A stretch of 15,733 nucleotides of DNA from DASWRT01 sp036403035 (GTDB lineage Bacteria; Pseudomonadota; Alphaproteobacteria; ATCC43930; CGMCC-115725). Made by a program: the position numbers and the translations under genes. Below are positions 5,567-12,765 of this stretch, piece after piece (position 1 is the stretch's first letter; every line of letters starts with the position of its first letter). A model generated the notes under the pieces. The model did not search any database and had not been told where the DNA came from. It worked only from the letters and a program-made list of their open reading frames with translations. Where the stretch lies: contig DASWRT010000337.1 in NCBI GenBank assembly GCA_036403035.1, positions 1 to 15,733 of the forward strand, given 5' to 3'.

Positions 5567-6817
5567 ATGGACCAGAAGAAACCGCCGGTTCGGCCGATCA
5601 TCCTCACCTCGCATCCGGGGCGCCGCGACAAGGTGCTGCCGATCCGGTGGGGAGCCGCCGATCCGGCGGAGCGCGGCCCGGTGGTCGCGACCCTGACCGA
5701 TCCGTCCCGCCGCAACGTCATCGGCGCGCATTCAGGCTCCTATTCGGTCTACCGGGCGCTCGCGGTGGCGGCCGAGCGGCTGCGCGCCGACCACGTGCCG
5801 GACCTCAGCAACACCGCTCCGGCCGAGCCGATCGGTCCGTTCCCGCAATGGGGCGACCCCGAGCTGATCGTGTCGCTCGACCCGTTCGGCCACGTCGCCG
5901 GCGAGGTCTTCGCCGACCGGCTCAAGGAAGGCTACGACATCAGGCCGACGATCGCCGTGACCAAGGCGCACATCAACATGCCGGAGCTGCGGCAGGCGAT
6001 GGCGGCGGGGCGGCTGGCGGCGGACGGCCACGTGCTGCTGCCGGGCGGCGACGTGCGCGTCACCAAGGTCGCGGTCGAACCGGTCTGGTATCTGCCGGGC
6101 GTCGCGAAGCGGTTCGGCATCGCCGAGAGCATGCTGCGGCGGCACCTGTTCGAGCAGACGGGCGGGATGTTCCCCGAGCTGGTGACCCGCCCGGATCTCT
6201 CGGTGTTCCTGCCGCCGATCGGCGGCCACACGCTGTACATCGTCGGCGACGTCGCGAAGCTGGGAAGCGCGCGGCTCGCCTGCCGCGTCCACGACGAATG
6301 CAACGGCTCCGACGTCTTCGGCTCCGACATCTGCACCTGCCGCCCCTATCTTGCGCACGGCATCGAGGTCTGCGTCGAGATGGCGCAGCAGGGCGGCGTC
6401 GGGCTCGTGATCTACAACCGCAAGGAAGGCCGCGCGCTCGGCGAGGTGACGAAGTTCCTCGTCTACAATGCGCGCAAGCGGCAGCCGGGCGGCGACCGTG
6501 CAGACGCGTATTTCGAGCGGACGGAATGCGTCGCCGGCGTCCAGGACATGCGGTTCCAGGAGCTGATGCCGGACATCTTCCATTGGCTCGGGATCCGCCG
6601 CATCGACCGCTTCGCCTCGATGAGCAACATGAAGAGCGGCGCGCTCCAGGCGCAGGGCATCGAGATCGGCGAGCAGGTACCGATCCCCGACGAGCTGATC
6701 CCGCCCGACGCCCGCGTCGAGATGGATGCGAAGCGCGCCGCCGGCTACTTCGCGCCGGGCTTCGTCGCCGATCCGGCCGACCTCGCCGCAGCGAAGGGCC
6801 GTGCGCTCAGTGAGTGA
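5567..6817 (+). CDS. urc1: URC1-type GTP cyclohydrolase II-like protein of uracil catabolism
   Basis: A 416-residue soluble protein with two parts. Residues about 10-215 match the GTP_CH_N extension (TSHPG at 14-18, IRWGAADPAERGPVV at 26-40, NVIGAHSGSYSVYRALA at 50-66, SNTAPAEPIGPFPQW at 81-95). Residues about 215-390 are a RibA-like GTP cyclohydrolase II domain with the zinc ligands kept (C245, C256, C258 in HDECNGSDVFGSDICTCRP) and YNRKEGRALGEVTK at 283-296 in place of the RibA Y-R-QEGRGIG segment. Riboflavin RibA lacks the N-terminal half. With urc4 and upp following, this is the URC1 protein needed for uracil use as nitrogen source; its true substrate in that route is not settled. ATG 5567 is chosen because homology begins just after it; a TTG at 5465 is possible but gives a low-complexity Arg-rich leader. 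It overlaps urc4 by 8 bases. Confidence 0.88.
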   Translation: MDQKKPPVRPIILTSHPGRRDKVLPIRWGAADPAERGPVVATLTDPSRRNVIGAHSGSYSVYRALAVAAERLRADHVPDLSNTAPAEPIGPFPQWGDPELIVSLDPFGHVAGEVFADRLKEGYDIRPTIAVTKAHINMPELRQAMAAGRLAADGHVLLPGGDVRVTKVAVEPVWYLPGVAKRFGIAESMLRRHLFEQTGGMFPELVTRPDLSVFLPPIGGHTLYIVGDVAKLGSARLACRVHDECNGSDVFGSDICTCRPYLAHGIEVCVEMAQQGGVGLVIYNRKEGRALGEVTKFLVYNARKRQPGGDRADAYFERTECVAGVQDMRFQELMPDIFHWLGIRRIDRFASMSNMKSGALQAQGIEIGEQVPIPDELIPPDARVEMDAKRAAGYFAPGFVADPADLAAAKGRALSE

Positions 6818-8057
6818 TGGTGATGGCACCGCCGGCTATCTGCTGAGCGCTCGGGCGGTGCGCGACCGCTCGCGCCTGCTGTTCGAGCGCTGCCGGAACA
6901 GGCTGTCGGACCATTTCACGATCGACGAAGGTGCGCTCGACACGGCAGCGGCATTCGTCGTCAACGTCACGCGGGAAGCCTATCCCGACCTGAACGTGCC
7001 CTATCACAGCCGATGGCGGCATTTCGAGATGGGCGGCGTCGACCGCTGGGCCGGCTTCGCGGCACGGCTTCCGTCGCCGTCCGATCCGGCGGAGCGCGCC
7101 CGCGCCCGCATCGAGCTGGCGATCGCAAGCGTGCTGCTCGATGCCGGCGCCGGCCCGGACTGGCGCTACCGCGAAGCGGCGACGGGACAGGTGTGGGCGC
7201 GTTCCGAAGGACTCGCCGCGGCGAGCTTCGCCTGGGTGACTGCGGGGGCCTTCTCGACCGAGCCGGCCACCGCCCCGTGGCGCGTCGAGCCTGAACGCCT
7301 CGCCGCGGTGACGCCGGAGGCATTCGCGGCCGCGTTCCAGGTCTCGCACGGCAATCCGCTGGTCGGCATCGACGGACGGGTCGGGTTGCTGCATGGCCTG
7401 TCAGCCGTCATGGCGGCACGGCCGGACTGTTTCGCGCCGGATGGAAGGAAGCCGCGGCTCGGTCATCTCTACGACCATCTCGCGGCCGAGGCCGGTCCGG
7501 CGCGGCGGCTTCCCGCGGAGGCGATCCTGTCGGCCGTCCTGCGGAACCTCGGCGGCGTCTGGCCGGGACGGCTGGCGCTCGGCGGCGTCGATCTCGGCGA
7601 TACGTGGCGTCATGCGGCGCTCGCGGACGACGCCTGCGGCGGGCTCGTGCCGTTCCACAAGCTCTCGCAATGGCTCGCCTATTCGCTGGTCGAGCCGCTG
7701 GAGGAGGCGGGGATCGCGGTCGACGGTCTCGACGGCCTGACCGGATTGCCCGAGTACCGCAACGGCGGACTGTTCGTCGATGCCGGCGTGCTGGTGCCCC
7801 GGTACGAGGCGGTCACCGGCCGGCCGCACCGGCCCGACTCCGAGATCGTCGTCGAGTGGCGCGCCGCGACCGTGATCCTGCTCGACGAACTGGCAACGCG
7901 GGTACGCGCCGCGCTAGGCCTTGACCGGATCGCTTTCCCGCTGGCCAAGGTGCTGCAAGGCGGCACGTGGAGCGCCGGACGCCGCCTCGCCGCCTCGCGG
8001 CGGCCGCCCGGCGGCGATCCGCCGATCCGGATCGACAGCGACGGCACGGTTTTTTAA
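6810..8057 (+). CDS. urc4: URC4/Urg3 (DUF1688) uracil catabolism protein
   Basis: A 415-residue soluble protein with the conserved blocks of the DUF1688 family: VPYHSRWRHFEMGGVDRWA at 63-81, LLDAGAGPDWRYRE at 109-122, FQVSHGNPLVGIDGR at 176-190, PFHKLSQWLAYSL at 281-293, GLPEYRNGGLFVDAGVL at 312-328, EWRAATVILLDELA at 349-362 and QGGTWSAGR at 383-391. Full length. Fungal URC4 is required for uracil catabolism by the URC route; its chemical step is not established to my knowledge. The start is GTG at 6810, 11 bases after GAAGGG and 8 bases inside the end of urc1; GTG at 6801 in the same frame would add three residues but lies only 2 bases from that site. The genetic partnership with urc1 and upp is the strongest functional evidence. 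Confidence 0.88.
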   Translation: MSDGDGTAGYLLSARAVRDRSRLLFERCRNRLSDHFTIDEGALDTAAAFVVNVTREAYPDLNVPYHSRWRHFEMGGVDRWAGFAARLPSPSDPAERARARIELAIASVLLDAGAGPDWRYREAATGQVWARSEGLAAASFAWVTAGAFSTEPATAPWRVEPERLAAVTPEAFAAAFQVSHGNPLVGIDGRVGLLHGLSAVMAARPDCFAPDGRKPRLGHLYDHLAAEAGPARRLPAEAILSAVLRNLGGVWPGRLALGGVDLGDTWRHAALADDACGGLVPFHKLSQWLAYSLVEPLEEAGIAVDGLDGLTGLPEYRNGGLFVDAGVLVPRYEAVTGRPHRPDSEIVVEWRAATVILLDELATRVRAALGLDRIAFPLAKVLQGGTWSAGRRLAASRRPPGGDPPIRIDSDGTVF

Positions 8058-8066
8058 AGGTCCGGC

Positions 8067-8705
8067 ATGACCGAAACTTCGCTCCTGCGAATCGTCGACC
8101 ACCCGTTGATCCAGCACAAGCTGACGCTGTTGCGGAAACGCGAGACGCCGACCGCCGAATTCCGGCGCCTGCTGCGCGAGATCAGCCTGTTGATGGGCTA
8201 CGAGGTGACGCGCGACCTGCCGCTGACGACGCGGCCCGTCGTGACGCCGATCGCGTCGATGGAGGCGCCGTTCCTCGCGGGAAAGAAGCTCTGCCTCGTT
8301 TCGATCATGCGCGCCGGCAGCGGCATCCTGGACGGCATGCTCGACCTGCTGCCCGCGGCGCGGGTCGGGCATATCGGCATCTACCGCGATCCGGGGACGC
8401 TGGTGCCGGTCGAGTATTACCACAAGCTGCCCGCCGACATCGCCGAGCGCGAGGCGATCGTCGTCGACCCGATGATCGCGACGGGCCATTCGGCGGTCGC
8501 CGCGGTGCAGCGGCTGAAGGACAGCGAGCCGCTTTCGATCAAGTTCGTGACGCTCCTCGCGGCGCGGGACGGTATCGCGACCTTCCACGAGGCGCATCCG
8601 GACGTGCCCGTCTACGCCGCCGCCGTCGACGAGCGACTCGACGAGAATCATTACATCGTGCCGGGGATGGGCGACGCGGGCGATCGGCTTTTCGGCACAC
8701 GCTGA
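8067..8705 (+). CDS. upp: Uracil phosphoribosyltransferase
   Basis: A 212-residue cytoplasmic enzyme making UMP from uracil and PRPP, of the normal family length. It shows DHPLIQHKLTLLR at 11-23, MRAGSGILDGML at 81-92, GIYRDPGTLVPVEYYHKLP at 104-122, the PRPP-binding loop VVDPMIATGHSA at 132-143, and the uracil-binding C-terminal segment PGMGDAGDRLFGT at 199-211. Two positions differ from the E. coli type: GHS in place of GGS in the PRPP loop, and SGI in place of LGM in the RAGLGM segment. It starts at ATG 8067, nine bases after urc4, with AAAGG at 8056-8060. As the last gene of the URC cluster it probably commits uracil to degradation (yeast FUR1 plays this part) as well as salvage. Confidence 0.93.
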   Translation: MTETSLLRIVDHPLIQHKLTLLRKRETPTAEFRRLLREISLLMGYEVTRDLPLTTRPVVTPIASMEAPFLAGKKLCLVSIMRAGSGILDGMLDLLPAARVGHIGIYRDPGTLVPVEYYHKLPADIAEREAIVVDPMIATGHSAVAAVQRLKDSEPLSIKFVTLLAARDGIATFHEAHPDVPVYAAAVDERLDENHYIVPGMGDAGDRLFGTR

Positions 8706-8978
8706 CAGAAAATGGGATGAAAACGGCCTGGAGCCCCCTTACATTCGGGTTGTCTTGCGGCTGCAAGGAGCCGTCTAGCTCGTCATTCTCGCCAGGAAAG
8801 ACGCTGCGACGCCTACCGGCGTCAGAGCGTGCACGTGACGCGTAGTGTCCGTCTTGGTAAGAAATACGAGCTAAGCTCTCTTGGGGCCGCATTATCGACT
8901 CGACCGATACATCCGGAGCGGCCATAGTGGACGGAATGATATTGGGGGTGGCGATGTCGGGGGAGGGGCTGCCGGCGT
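8706..8978. other. Intergenic region between upp and dedA
   Basis: These 273 bases hold no convincing gene. Two small hairpins are visible: CGGCT/AGCCG at 8758-8773 (6-base loop) and GACGCC/GGCGTC at 8808-8823 (TACC loop). Neither is followed by a T-run, so a factor-independent terminator for the URC operon is not shown. A short inverted repeat, GAGCT-A-AGCTC, lies at about 8868-8878. The promoter of dedA should lie in the last 130 bases, but I cannot pick a convincing -35/-10 pair. GGAGG at 8962-8966 is the likely ribosome site for dedA, 12 bases before its ATG. Confidence 0.4.
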
Positions 8979-9593
8979 ATGGAGCTTGAACGCCTTATCG
9001 CCGAGCACGGCACCTGGTTCTACGTCATCACCTTCGCCTGGACATTCCTTGAAGGCGAGACGTTCGTTCTTTGCGCGGCGTTTCTGGCGGCTCAGGGCCT
9101 CGTCAACGCACCGCTTCTCCTACTCTGTGCTTGGCTCGGCAGTTTCAGCGGCGATCAGCTTTATTTCTGGACGGGTCGGCATTTCGGCCCCCGCCTTCTG
9201 CAGCGTTTCCCGAAATGGCGCCCGGGTGTCGATACCGCGCTCTACTGGCTGAAGCGGTTCAACACCGGGTTCATCCTGACCTTCCGCTTCATCTACGGCG
9301 TGCGCAACTTCTCGTCCTTCGCGCTCGGCATGAGCGGCCTTTCCTGGCAGCGTTTCTTCTGGCTCAACCTCGTCGCCGCGGGCATCTGGGCCGTCGGCTT
9401 CATCGGCGTTGGCTACATGTTCGGCCACGTCTTCAAGTCGATGCTCGGCAACATCGCCCGCGATTTCAGCCTGATCATGCTCGGCGTGTTCGTCATGATC
9501 GGCGGCGGCATGTATCTCCTCCATCGCCTCCAGAAGCGGCGCATGTCGGTGCCGCCGGTCAACGCCGCCACCGTCGTGACGCCGCCCCGGTAA
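8979..9593 (+). CDS. DedA/VTT (SNARE-associated) family membrane protein
   Basis: A 204-residue inner-membrane protein with hydrophobic segments at about 11-38, 43-65, 96-118, 127-149 and 163-181. FLEGETFVLCAAFLAAQG at 23-40, GSFSGDQLYFWTGRHFGPRLL at 54-74 and RFIYGVRNFSSFALGMSGLS at 103-122 are DedA signatures. Acidic residues E25/E27 and D59 and the arginines R103 and R109, six apart, resemble the acidic and arginine residues that are essential in E. coli YqjA; this alignment is by eye. The family is linked to phospholipid (undecaprenyl phosphate or phosphatidylethanolamine) flipping and membrane homeostasis. It is alone in its transcription unit, between the URC operon and an ABC operon, with a hairpin after its stop. 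Confidence 0.88.
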   Translation: MELERLIAEHGTWFYVITFAWTFLEGETFVLCAAFLAAQGLVNAPLLLLCAWLGSFSGDQLYFWTGRHFGPRLLQRFPKWRPGVDTALYWLKRFNTGFILTFRFIYGVRNFSSFALGMSGLSWQRFFWLNLVAAGIWAVGFIGVGYMFGHVFKSMLGNIARDFSLIMLGVFVMIGGGMYLLHRLQKRRMSVPPVNAATVVTPPR

Positions 9594-9640
9594 GCGGTCC
9601 GTCCGGTCGCCGCTCCGGCTTCCATCCGATGTTTCGTCTG

Positions 9641-9670
9641 CCGGCCGCCGCGTGCGGCCGGTTCCGTATT
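9641..9670 (+). terminator. GC-rich hairpin after the dedA gene
   Basis: CCGGCCGC at 9641-9648 pairs perfectly with GCGGCCGG at 9654-9661 around a 5-base loop and is followed by TTCCGTATT. The 8-bp all-GC stem fits a factor-independent terminator, but the T-tract is weak. It lies 48 bases past the dedA stop and before the ABC operon promoter, as expected for a transcription boundary. Confidence 0.55.
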
Positions 9671-9722
9671 CAGCATCCCTCTCAACCGTAGCGACAGCGA
9701 CGGTCCGTTGACCGGCCAGGAT

Positions 9723-9750
9723 TTGCGTTCCCTTGGAAAGGGTCTATCAT
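9723..9750 (+). promoter_or_regulatory. Candidate promoter of the first ABC operon with an internal dyad
   Basis: TATCAT at 9745-9750 is a five-of-six -10 match, with a weak -35 TTGCGT at 9723-9728 and a 16-base spacer. A perfect dyad CCCTT-GGA-AAGGG at 9730-9742 sits between the two boxes, a common operator position. The first gene starts at 9792 behind a strong purine-rich ribosome site (GGAGAGG, 9781-9787). Confidence 0.4.
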
Positions 9751-9791
9751 CCCCTCCCCAAGATAAAGAAGGCATGGGGAGGAGAGGACCG

Positions 9792-10850
9792 ATGCAATGT
9801 GATCGGCGGCAATTCGTCGTCGGCGCAACGGCGCTGGGCAGCAGCATCGTTTGGAACTTCGGCGGCGCCGGTGCGGCATTCGCACAGGCGAAATCGGTGT
9901 CGGCGACATTCGGTCCGACCGGCATCCTTTATGCCGCAACGATGGTCGCGGTGGAGCGCGGGTTCGCCAAGGAGGAAGGACTCGACGTCAAGCTCGTCGT
10001 GACCGACGGCGGCGCCAAGTCCCGTCAGGTTCTCGCCGCCGGCCAGACCGACTTTGCGCACGGCGACGCGGTGCATCCGATGCAGATCGGCAATCGCGGC
10101 AAGCCCGCCAAGATGCTCCTCGCTACCGAAACCTACGCCTCCTACTCGAACATCGTGATCCGCAAGGATCTCTATGACCAGGGCATCACCACGCCGGCGA
10201 AGCTGGCGGAGTGGAAGCGGCCGAACGGCGCGAAGCCGATCGTCGCGGCGACCGCCGTCGGGTCCGGCACGTGGATGTTCGGCACCTACGTGTTCGACAA
10301 GCTCGGCGTCGGCGACAGCATCAACTGGATCGGCGGCGGCGGCGCGCAGACGATGCTCGGCGGACTCGGCTCGAAGCAGTTCGACGCGATCATGGCGCTT
10401 CCGGCGTGGCAGATCGAGGCGGAGAAGCGCGGCTGGGGCGCGGTGATCTACGACGTCACCGACCGCGACGCCTGGAACAGGACGTTCGGCGGTCCGCTGC
10501 CGGTCTCGGTGGTCTATGCGCTCGACACGACGATCGCCGCGCACGAAGCCGAGACTCAAGCCTACGTCAATGCGCTCTACCGCTCCATCCAATGGCTGAA
10601 GGCAGCCTCCGTCGACGACATCTATGTCGCAATCGGGCAGAAATATATCGGCGAGCTCGATCCGGACGTGGTGAAGCAGGAGATCGGCTTCTACAAGAAG
10701 CTGTGGAACTACAGCGGCGCCGTCACCGAGGAAGAATTCAAGCGCGGCGGTCAGGTCTGGTACCGCGAGGGTACGGACATCAAGGAGACGACCTACAAGG
10801 ACGCCGTCGAGCCGCGCTTCCTGGCGAATGCCCAGCGCAAGTTCGGCTGA
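9792..10850 (+). CDS. ABC transporter substrate-binding protein, NMT1/SsuA type, Tat-exported
   Basis: A 352-residue periplasmic binding protein. The N terminus CDRRQFVVGATALGSSIVWNFGGAGAAFAQA has the twin-arginine motif (R5, R6) plus a mild hydrophobic segment, so export by Tat is likely, with cleavage near residue 31-33. The mature part has the NMT1/THI5-like fold signature: ATMVAVERGFAKEEGLDVKLVVTDGGAKSRQVLAAGQTDFAHG, in which the first lobe is followed by the ligand-sensing segment. Family members bind taurine, alkanesulfonates, nitrate, pyrimidine precursors or aromatic acids, and the ligand cannot be read here. ATG 9792 is chosen for its ribosome site and the Tat motif; the frame is open to 9708 without support. 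It is the first gene of a complete importer, with the ATPase starting 7 bases after its stop. Confidence 0.86.
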   Translation: MQCDRRQFVVGATALGSSIVWNFGGAGAAFAQAKSVSATFGPTGILYAATMVAVERGFAKEEGLDVKLVVTDGGAKSRQVLAAGQTDFAHGDAVHPMQIGNRGKPAKMLLATETYASYSNIVIRKDLYDQGITTPAKLAEWKRPNGAKPIVAATAVGSGTWMFGTYVFDKLGVGDSINWIGGGGAQTMLGGLGSKQFDAIMALPAWQIEAEKRGWGAVIYDVTDRDAWNRTFGGPLPVSVVYALDTTIAAHEAETQAYVNALYRSIQWLKAASVDDIYVAIGQKYIGELDPDVVKQEIGFYKKLWNYSGAVTEEEFKRGGQVWYREGTDIKETTYKDAVEPRFLANAQRKFG

Positions 10851-10857
10851 GCCCGGA

Positions 10858-11691
10858 ATGGCGTCGTCGTCGCCGGTGTCGCTCCGGCCGGCGCCCGCAA
10901 CCGCGACCGCGCGGATCGAGGTCGATGCGGTCGAGAAGTCGTTCGGAGCCGGCGGGCGCCGGCTCGTCGCCGTCGACCGCGTCTCGTTCGCGATCCGCGG
11001 CGGCGAGTTCGTCGCGCTGCTCGGGCCGTCCGGCTGCGGCAAGAGCACGATCCTCAACATGGTGGCGGGACTTATCCCGCGCACCGGCGGCGACATCCGG
11101 ATCGCCGGCGCGAGCGTCGCGCCGGGCGCGGTCAATCCGAAGATCGGCTACGTCTTCCAGCGCGACACCTGTTTTCCGTGGCGCACCGTCGCCGACAATA
11201 TCGGCTACGGGCTGGAGCTTGCCGGCGTCGCACGCGAGGAGCGGCGGCGGCGCGTCGCCGAAGCGGTCACGCTGGCCGGGCTCGGCGGGTTCGAGGATGC
11301 CTTTCCGTTGACGCTCTCGGGCGGCATGCGGCAGCGCGTCGGCCTGATGCGGACGCTGATCACGCGGCCCGAGATCCTGCTGATGGACGAACCGTTCGGC
11401 GCGCTCGATACCCACACCAAGCTCGACATGCACCGTATCCTGCTCGACATCTGGGAGCGCGAGCGGCAGACCGTGCTGTTCGTCACGCACGATCTCGGCG
11501 AGGCGCTGACGCTCGCGGATCGGATCATCCTGCTCTCGGCGCGGCCGGGGCGGCTCAAGGAGGACATCAGGGTGCCCTTCGCCCGACCCCGCGACGCCGT
11601 GAGCCTGCGCGAAACGCCGGAATACGCGGACGCCTTCTCGCATATCTGGCACTCGCTCGGCGAGGAGTTCCGGCGGGGACGGCCGGAATGA
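10858..11691 (+). CDS. ABC transporter ATP-binding protein, SsuB/TauB type
   Basis: A 277-residue cytoplasmic ATPase. It has all the motifs: Walker A GPSGCGKST at 56-64, Q-loop Q101 in VFQRD, signature LSGGM at 153-157, Walker B ILLMDEP at 173-179, D-loop around GALD at 181-184 and H-loop H211 in THDLGEA. The FPWRTVADNI segment at 106-115 is typical of nitrate/sulfonate/taurine-type importers. It should power the neighbouring permease. The start is ATG 10858, 8 bases after the last codon of the binding-protein gene; an ATG at 10828 in frame lies inside that gene and is less likely. Its stop overlaps the permease start as ATGA (11688-11691). Confidence 0.93.
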   Translation: MASSSPVSLRPAPATATARIEVDAVEKSFGAGGRRLVAVDRVSFAIRGGEFVALLGPSGCGKSTILNMVAGLIPRTGGDIRIAGASVAPGAVNPKIGYVFQRDTCFPWRTVADNIGYGLELAGVAREERRRRVAEAVTLAGLGGFEDAFPLTLSGGMRQRVGLMRTLITRPEILLMDEPFGALDTHTKLDMHRILLDIWERERQTVLFVTHDLGEALTLADRIILLSARPGRLKEDIRVPFARPRDAVSLRETPEYADAFSHIWHSLGEEFRRGRPE

Positions 11692-12632
11692 CCGCCGCTG
11701 CGGCGAAGCGGACGGAACCGCGGAAGAAGGCCGCCGCGGCAGCCGCGCCGCCGGCCTCGACCGGCGGCGCGGGCTCGACGGCCTGGGTCGCGTTTTGGCG
11801 GATCCTCATCCTCGCGGCGCTGCTCGTGGTCTGGCAGTGGGGTTACCGCCTGCGGCCCTATGCGCCGTGGCTCGTACCGGATCTGCTCGATCCGTACTTC
11901 ATCTCGACGCCGCAGGAGATCTGGAGCCGGCTGCTGCGGCTCGGCTGCCTCACCGACCGCGGCGGCGCATGGCTCGACAGCGGCGGAATCGCGACCTGCC
12001 TCGACAAGACCAGCAACAATCTCTGGATGGCGACGCTGGTCACGCTGAAGAACACCTTCTGGGGCTTCCTCACCGGCGTCACCAGCGGCGTCGCCGCCGG
12101 CCTGCTGCTCGGGCGATCGGCCTTTCTCGCCCGCGTGTTCGAGCCCTACATCATCGCGTTCAACTCGATCCCGCGCATCGCCCTGGTGCCGATCATCATC
12201 CTGATGTTCGGCCTCGGCGACATGTCGAAGGTGATGACGGCGTGGGTCATCGTGTTCTTCCTGGTCTTCTTCAACACGTTCGAGGGGGCGCGGGCGGTCG
12301 ACCGCGACCACATCGCCGCGGCCCGGCTTCTCGGCGCGTCGCAGTGGCAGGTGCTGCGGACGGTCGTGATCCCGTCGACGATGGCCTGGGTGTTCGCCTC
12401 GCTGACGCCGGCCATCTCGTTCTCGCTGATCGGCGTGATCGTCGGCGAGTTCATCGGCGCCGAGCGCGGCCTCGGCAAGCTGATCGTCGAAGCCGAGGCG
12501 CGGGCGGAGGCCGCCGACATGATGGTCGCGGTCTTCGTGCTGATGGTCGTCGGCGTCGTCCTCTCGATCGGCATCCGCCAGCTGCAGCACTATCTGCTGC
12601 GCTGGCAAGCGCACTTCCAGGAGAAGGGATAA
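11688..12632 (+). CDS. ABC transporter permease, SsuC/TauC type, with an inserted loop
   Basis: A 314-residue inner-membrane permease of the BPD_transp_1 family. An Ala/Lys-rich N terminus (about 1-30) precedes membrane segments at about 37-52, 122-142, 160-177, 183-197, 233-257 and 277-297. The EAA loop that docks on the ATPase is AARLLGASQWQVLRTVVIPS at 211-230, with the key Gly at 216. Between PQEIWSRLLRL and the first core helix there is an extra stretch of about 25 residues (about 86-112) carrying two cysteines, C87 and C104, which usual members lack as far as I know. The ATG overlaps the ATPase stop (ATGA), so translation is coupled. It is the last gene of the operon. Confidence 0.9.
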   Translation: MTAAAAKRTEPRKKAAAAAAPPASTGGAGSTAWVAFWRILILAALLVVWQWGYRLRPYAPWLVPDLLDPYFISTPQEIWSRLLRLGCLTDRGGAWLDSGGIATCLDKTSNNLWMATLVTLKNTFWGFLTGVTSGVAAGLLLGRSAFLARVFEPYIIAFNSIPRIALVPIIILMFGLGDMSKVMTAWVIVFFLVFFNTFEGARAVDRDHIAAARLLGASQWQVLRTVVIPSTMAWVFASLTPAISFSLIGVIVGEFIGAERGLGKLIVEAEARAEAADMMVAVFVLMVVGVVLSIGIRQLQHYLLRWQAHFQEKG

Positions 12633-12719
12633 CGGGCGGCGCCGCTGCCGTCGCCTCGGAATGGAGCCGCCCGGTCTCAGGCCGAGCCGCTGTAACTCGA
12701 CGCTTATCCGATCGAAGAG

Positions 12720-12750
12720 GATCACCGGCTTCGCAGGGTGGCCGGTGATC
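12720..12750. terminator. 10-bp perfect hairpin between convergent genes
   Basis: GATCACCGGC at 12720-12729 pairs without mismatch with GCCGGTGATC at 12741-12750 around an 11-base loop. It sits between the stop of the plus-strand permease (12632) and the stop of the minus-strand 181-residue gene (12766), so it could act in both directions. Neither side has a T-run, so it is either a weak terminator, an mRNA 3'-end stabiliser or a Rho-associated structure. The remaining gap bases (12633-12719) show nothing else. Confidence 0.6.
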
Positions 12751-12765
12751 GATGGTGGCCCGGAA

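Noticed and set aside
5567..6817. Riboflavin-pathway GTP cyclohydrolase II (ribA) as the name for this gene
   Set aside because: The 210-residue GTP_CH_N half and the urc4/upp neighbours mark URC1 rather than riboflavin RibA.
8717..8845. 42-residue open frame (MKTAWSPLTF...) after upp
   Set aside because: It has no Shine-Dalgarno site and a low-complexity Ser/Arg-rich composition, so there is not enough to call a gene.
9747..11135. 462-residue minus-strand open frame opposite the first binding protein and ATPase
   Set aside because: It is the mirror of two well-recognised genes and has no recognisable domain or ribosome site.
11205..12725. 506-residue minus-strand open frame opposite the ATPase and permease
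   Set aside because: It is rich in Arg, Asp and His as expected for a reverse-complement shadow of membrane-protein coding sequence.
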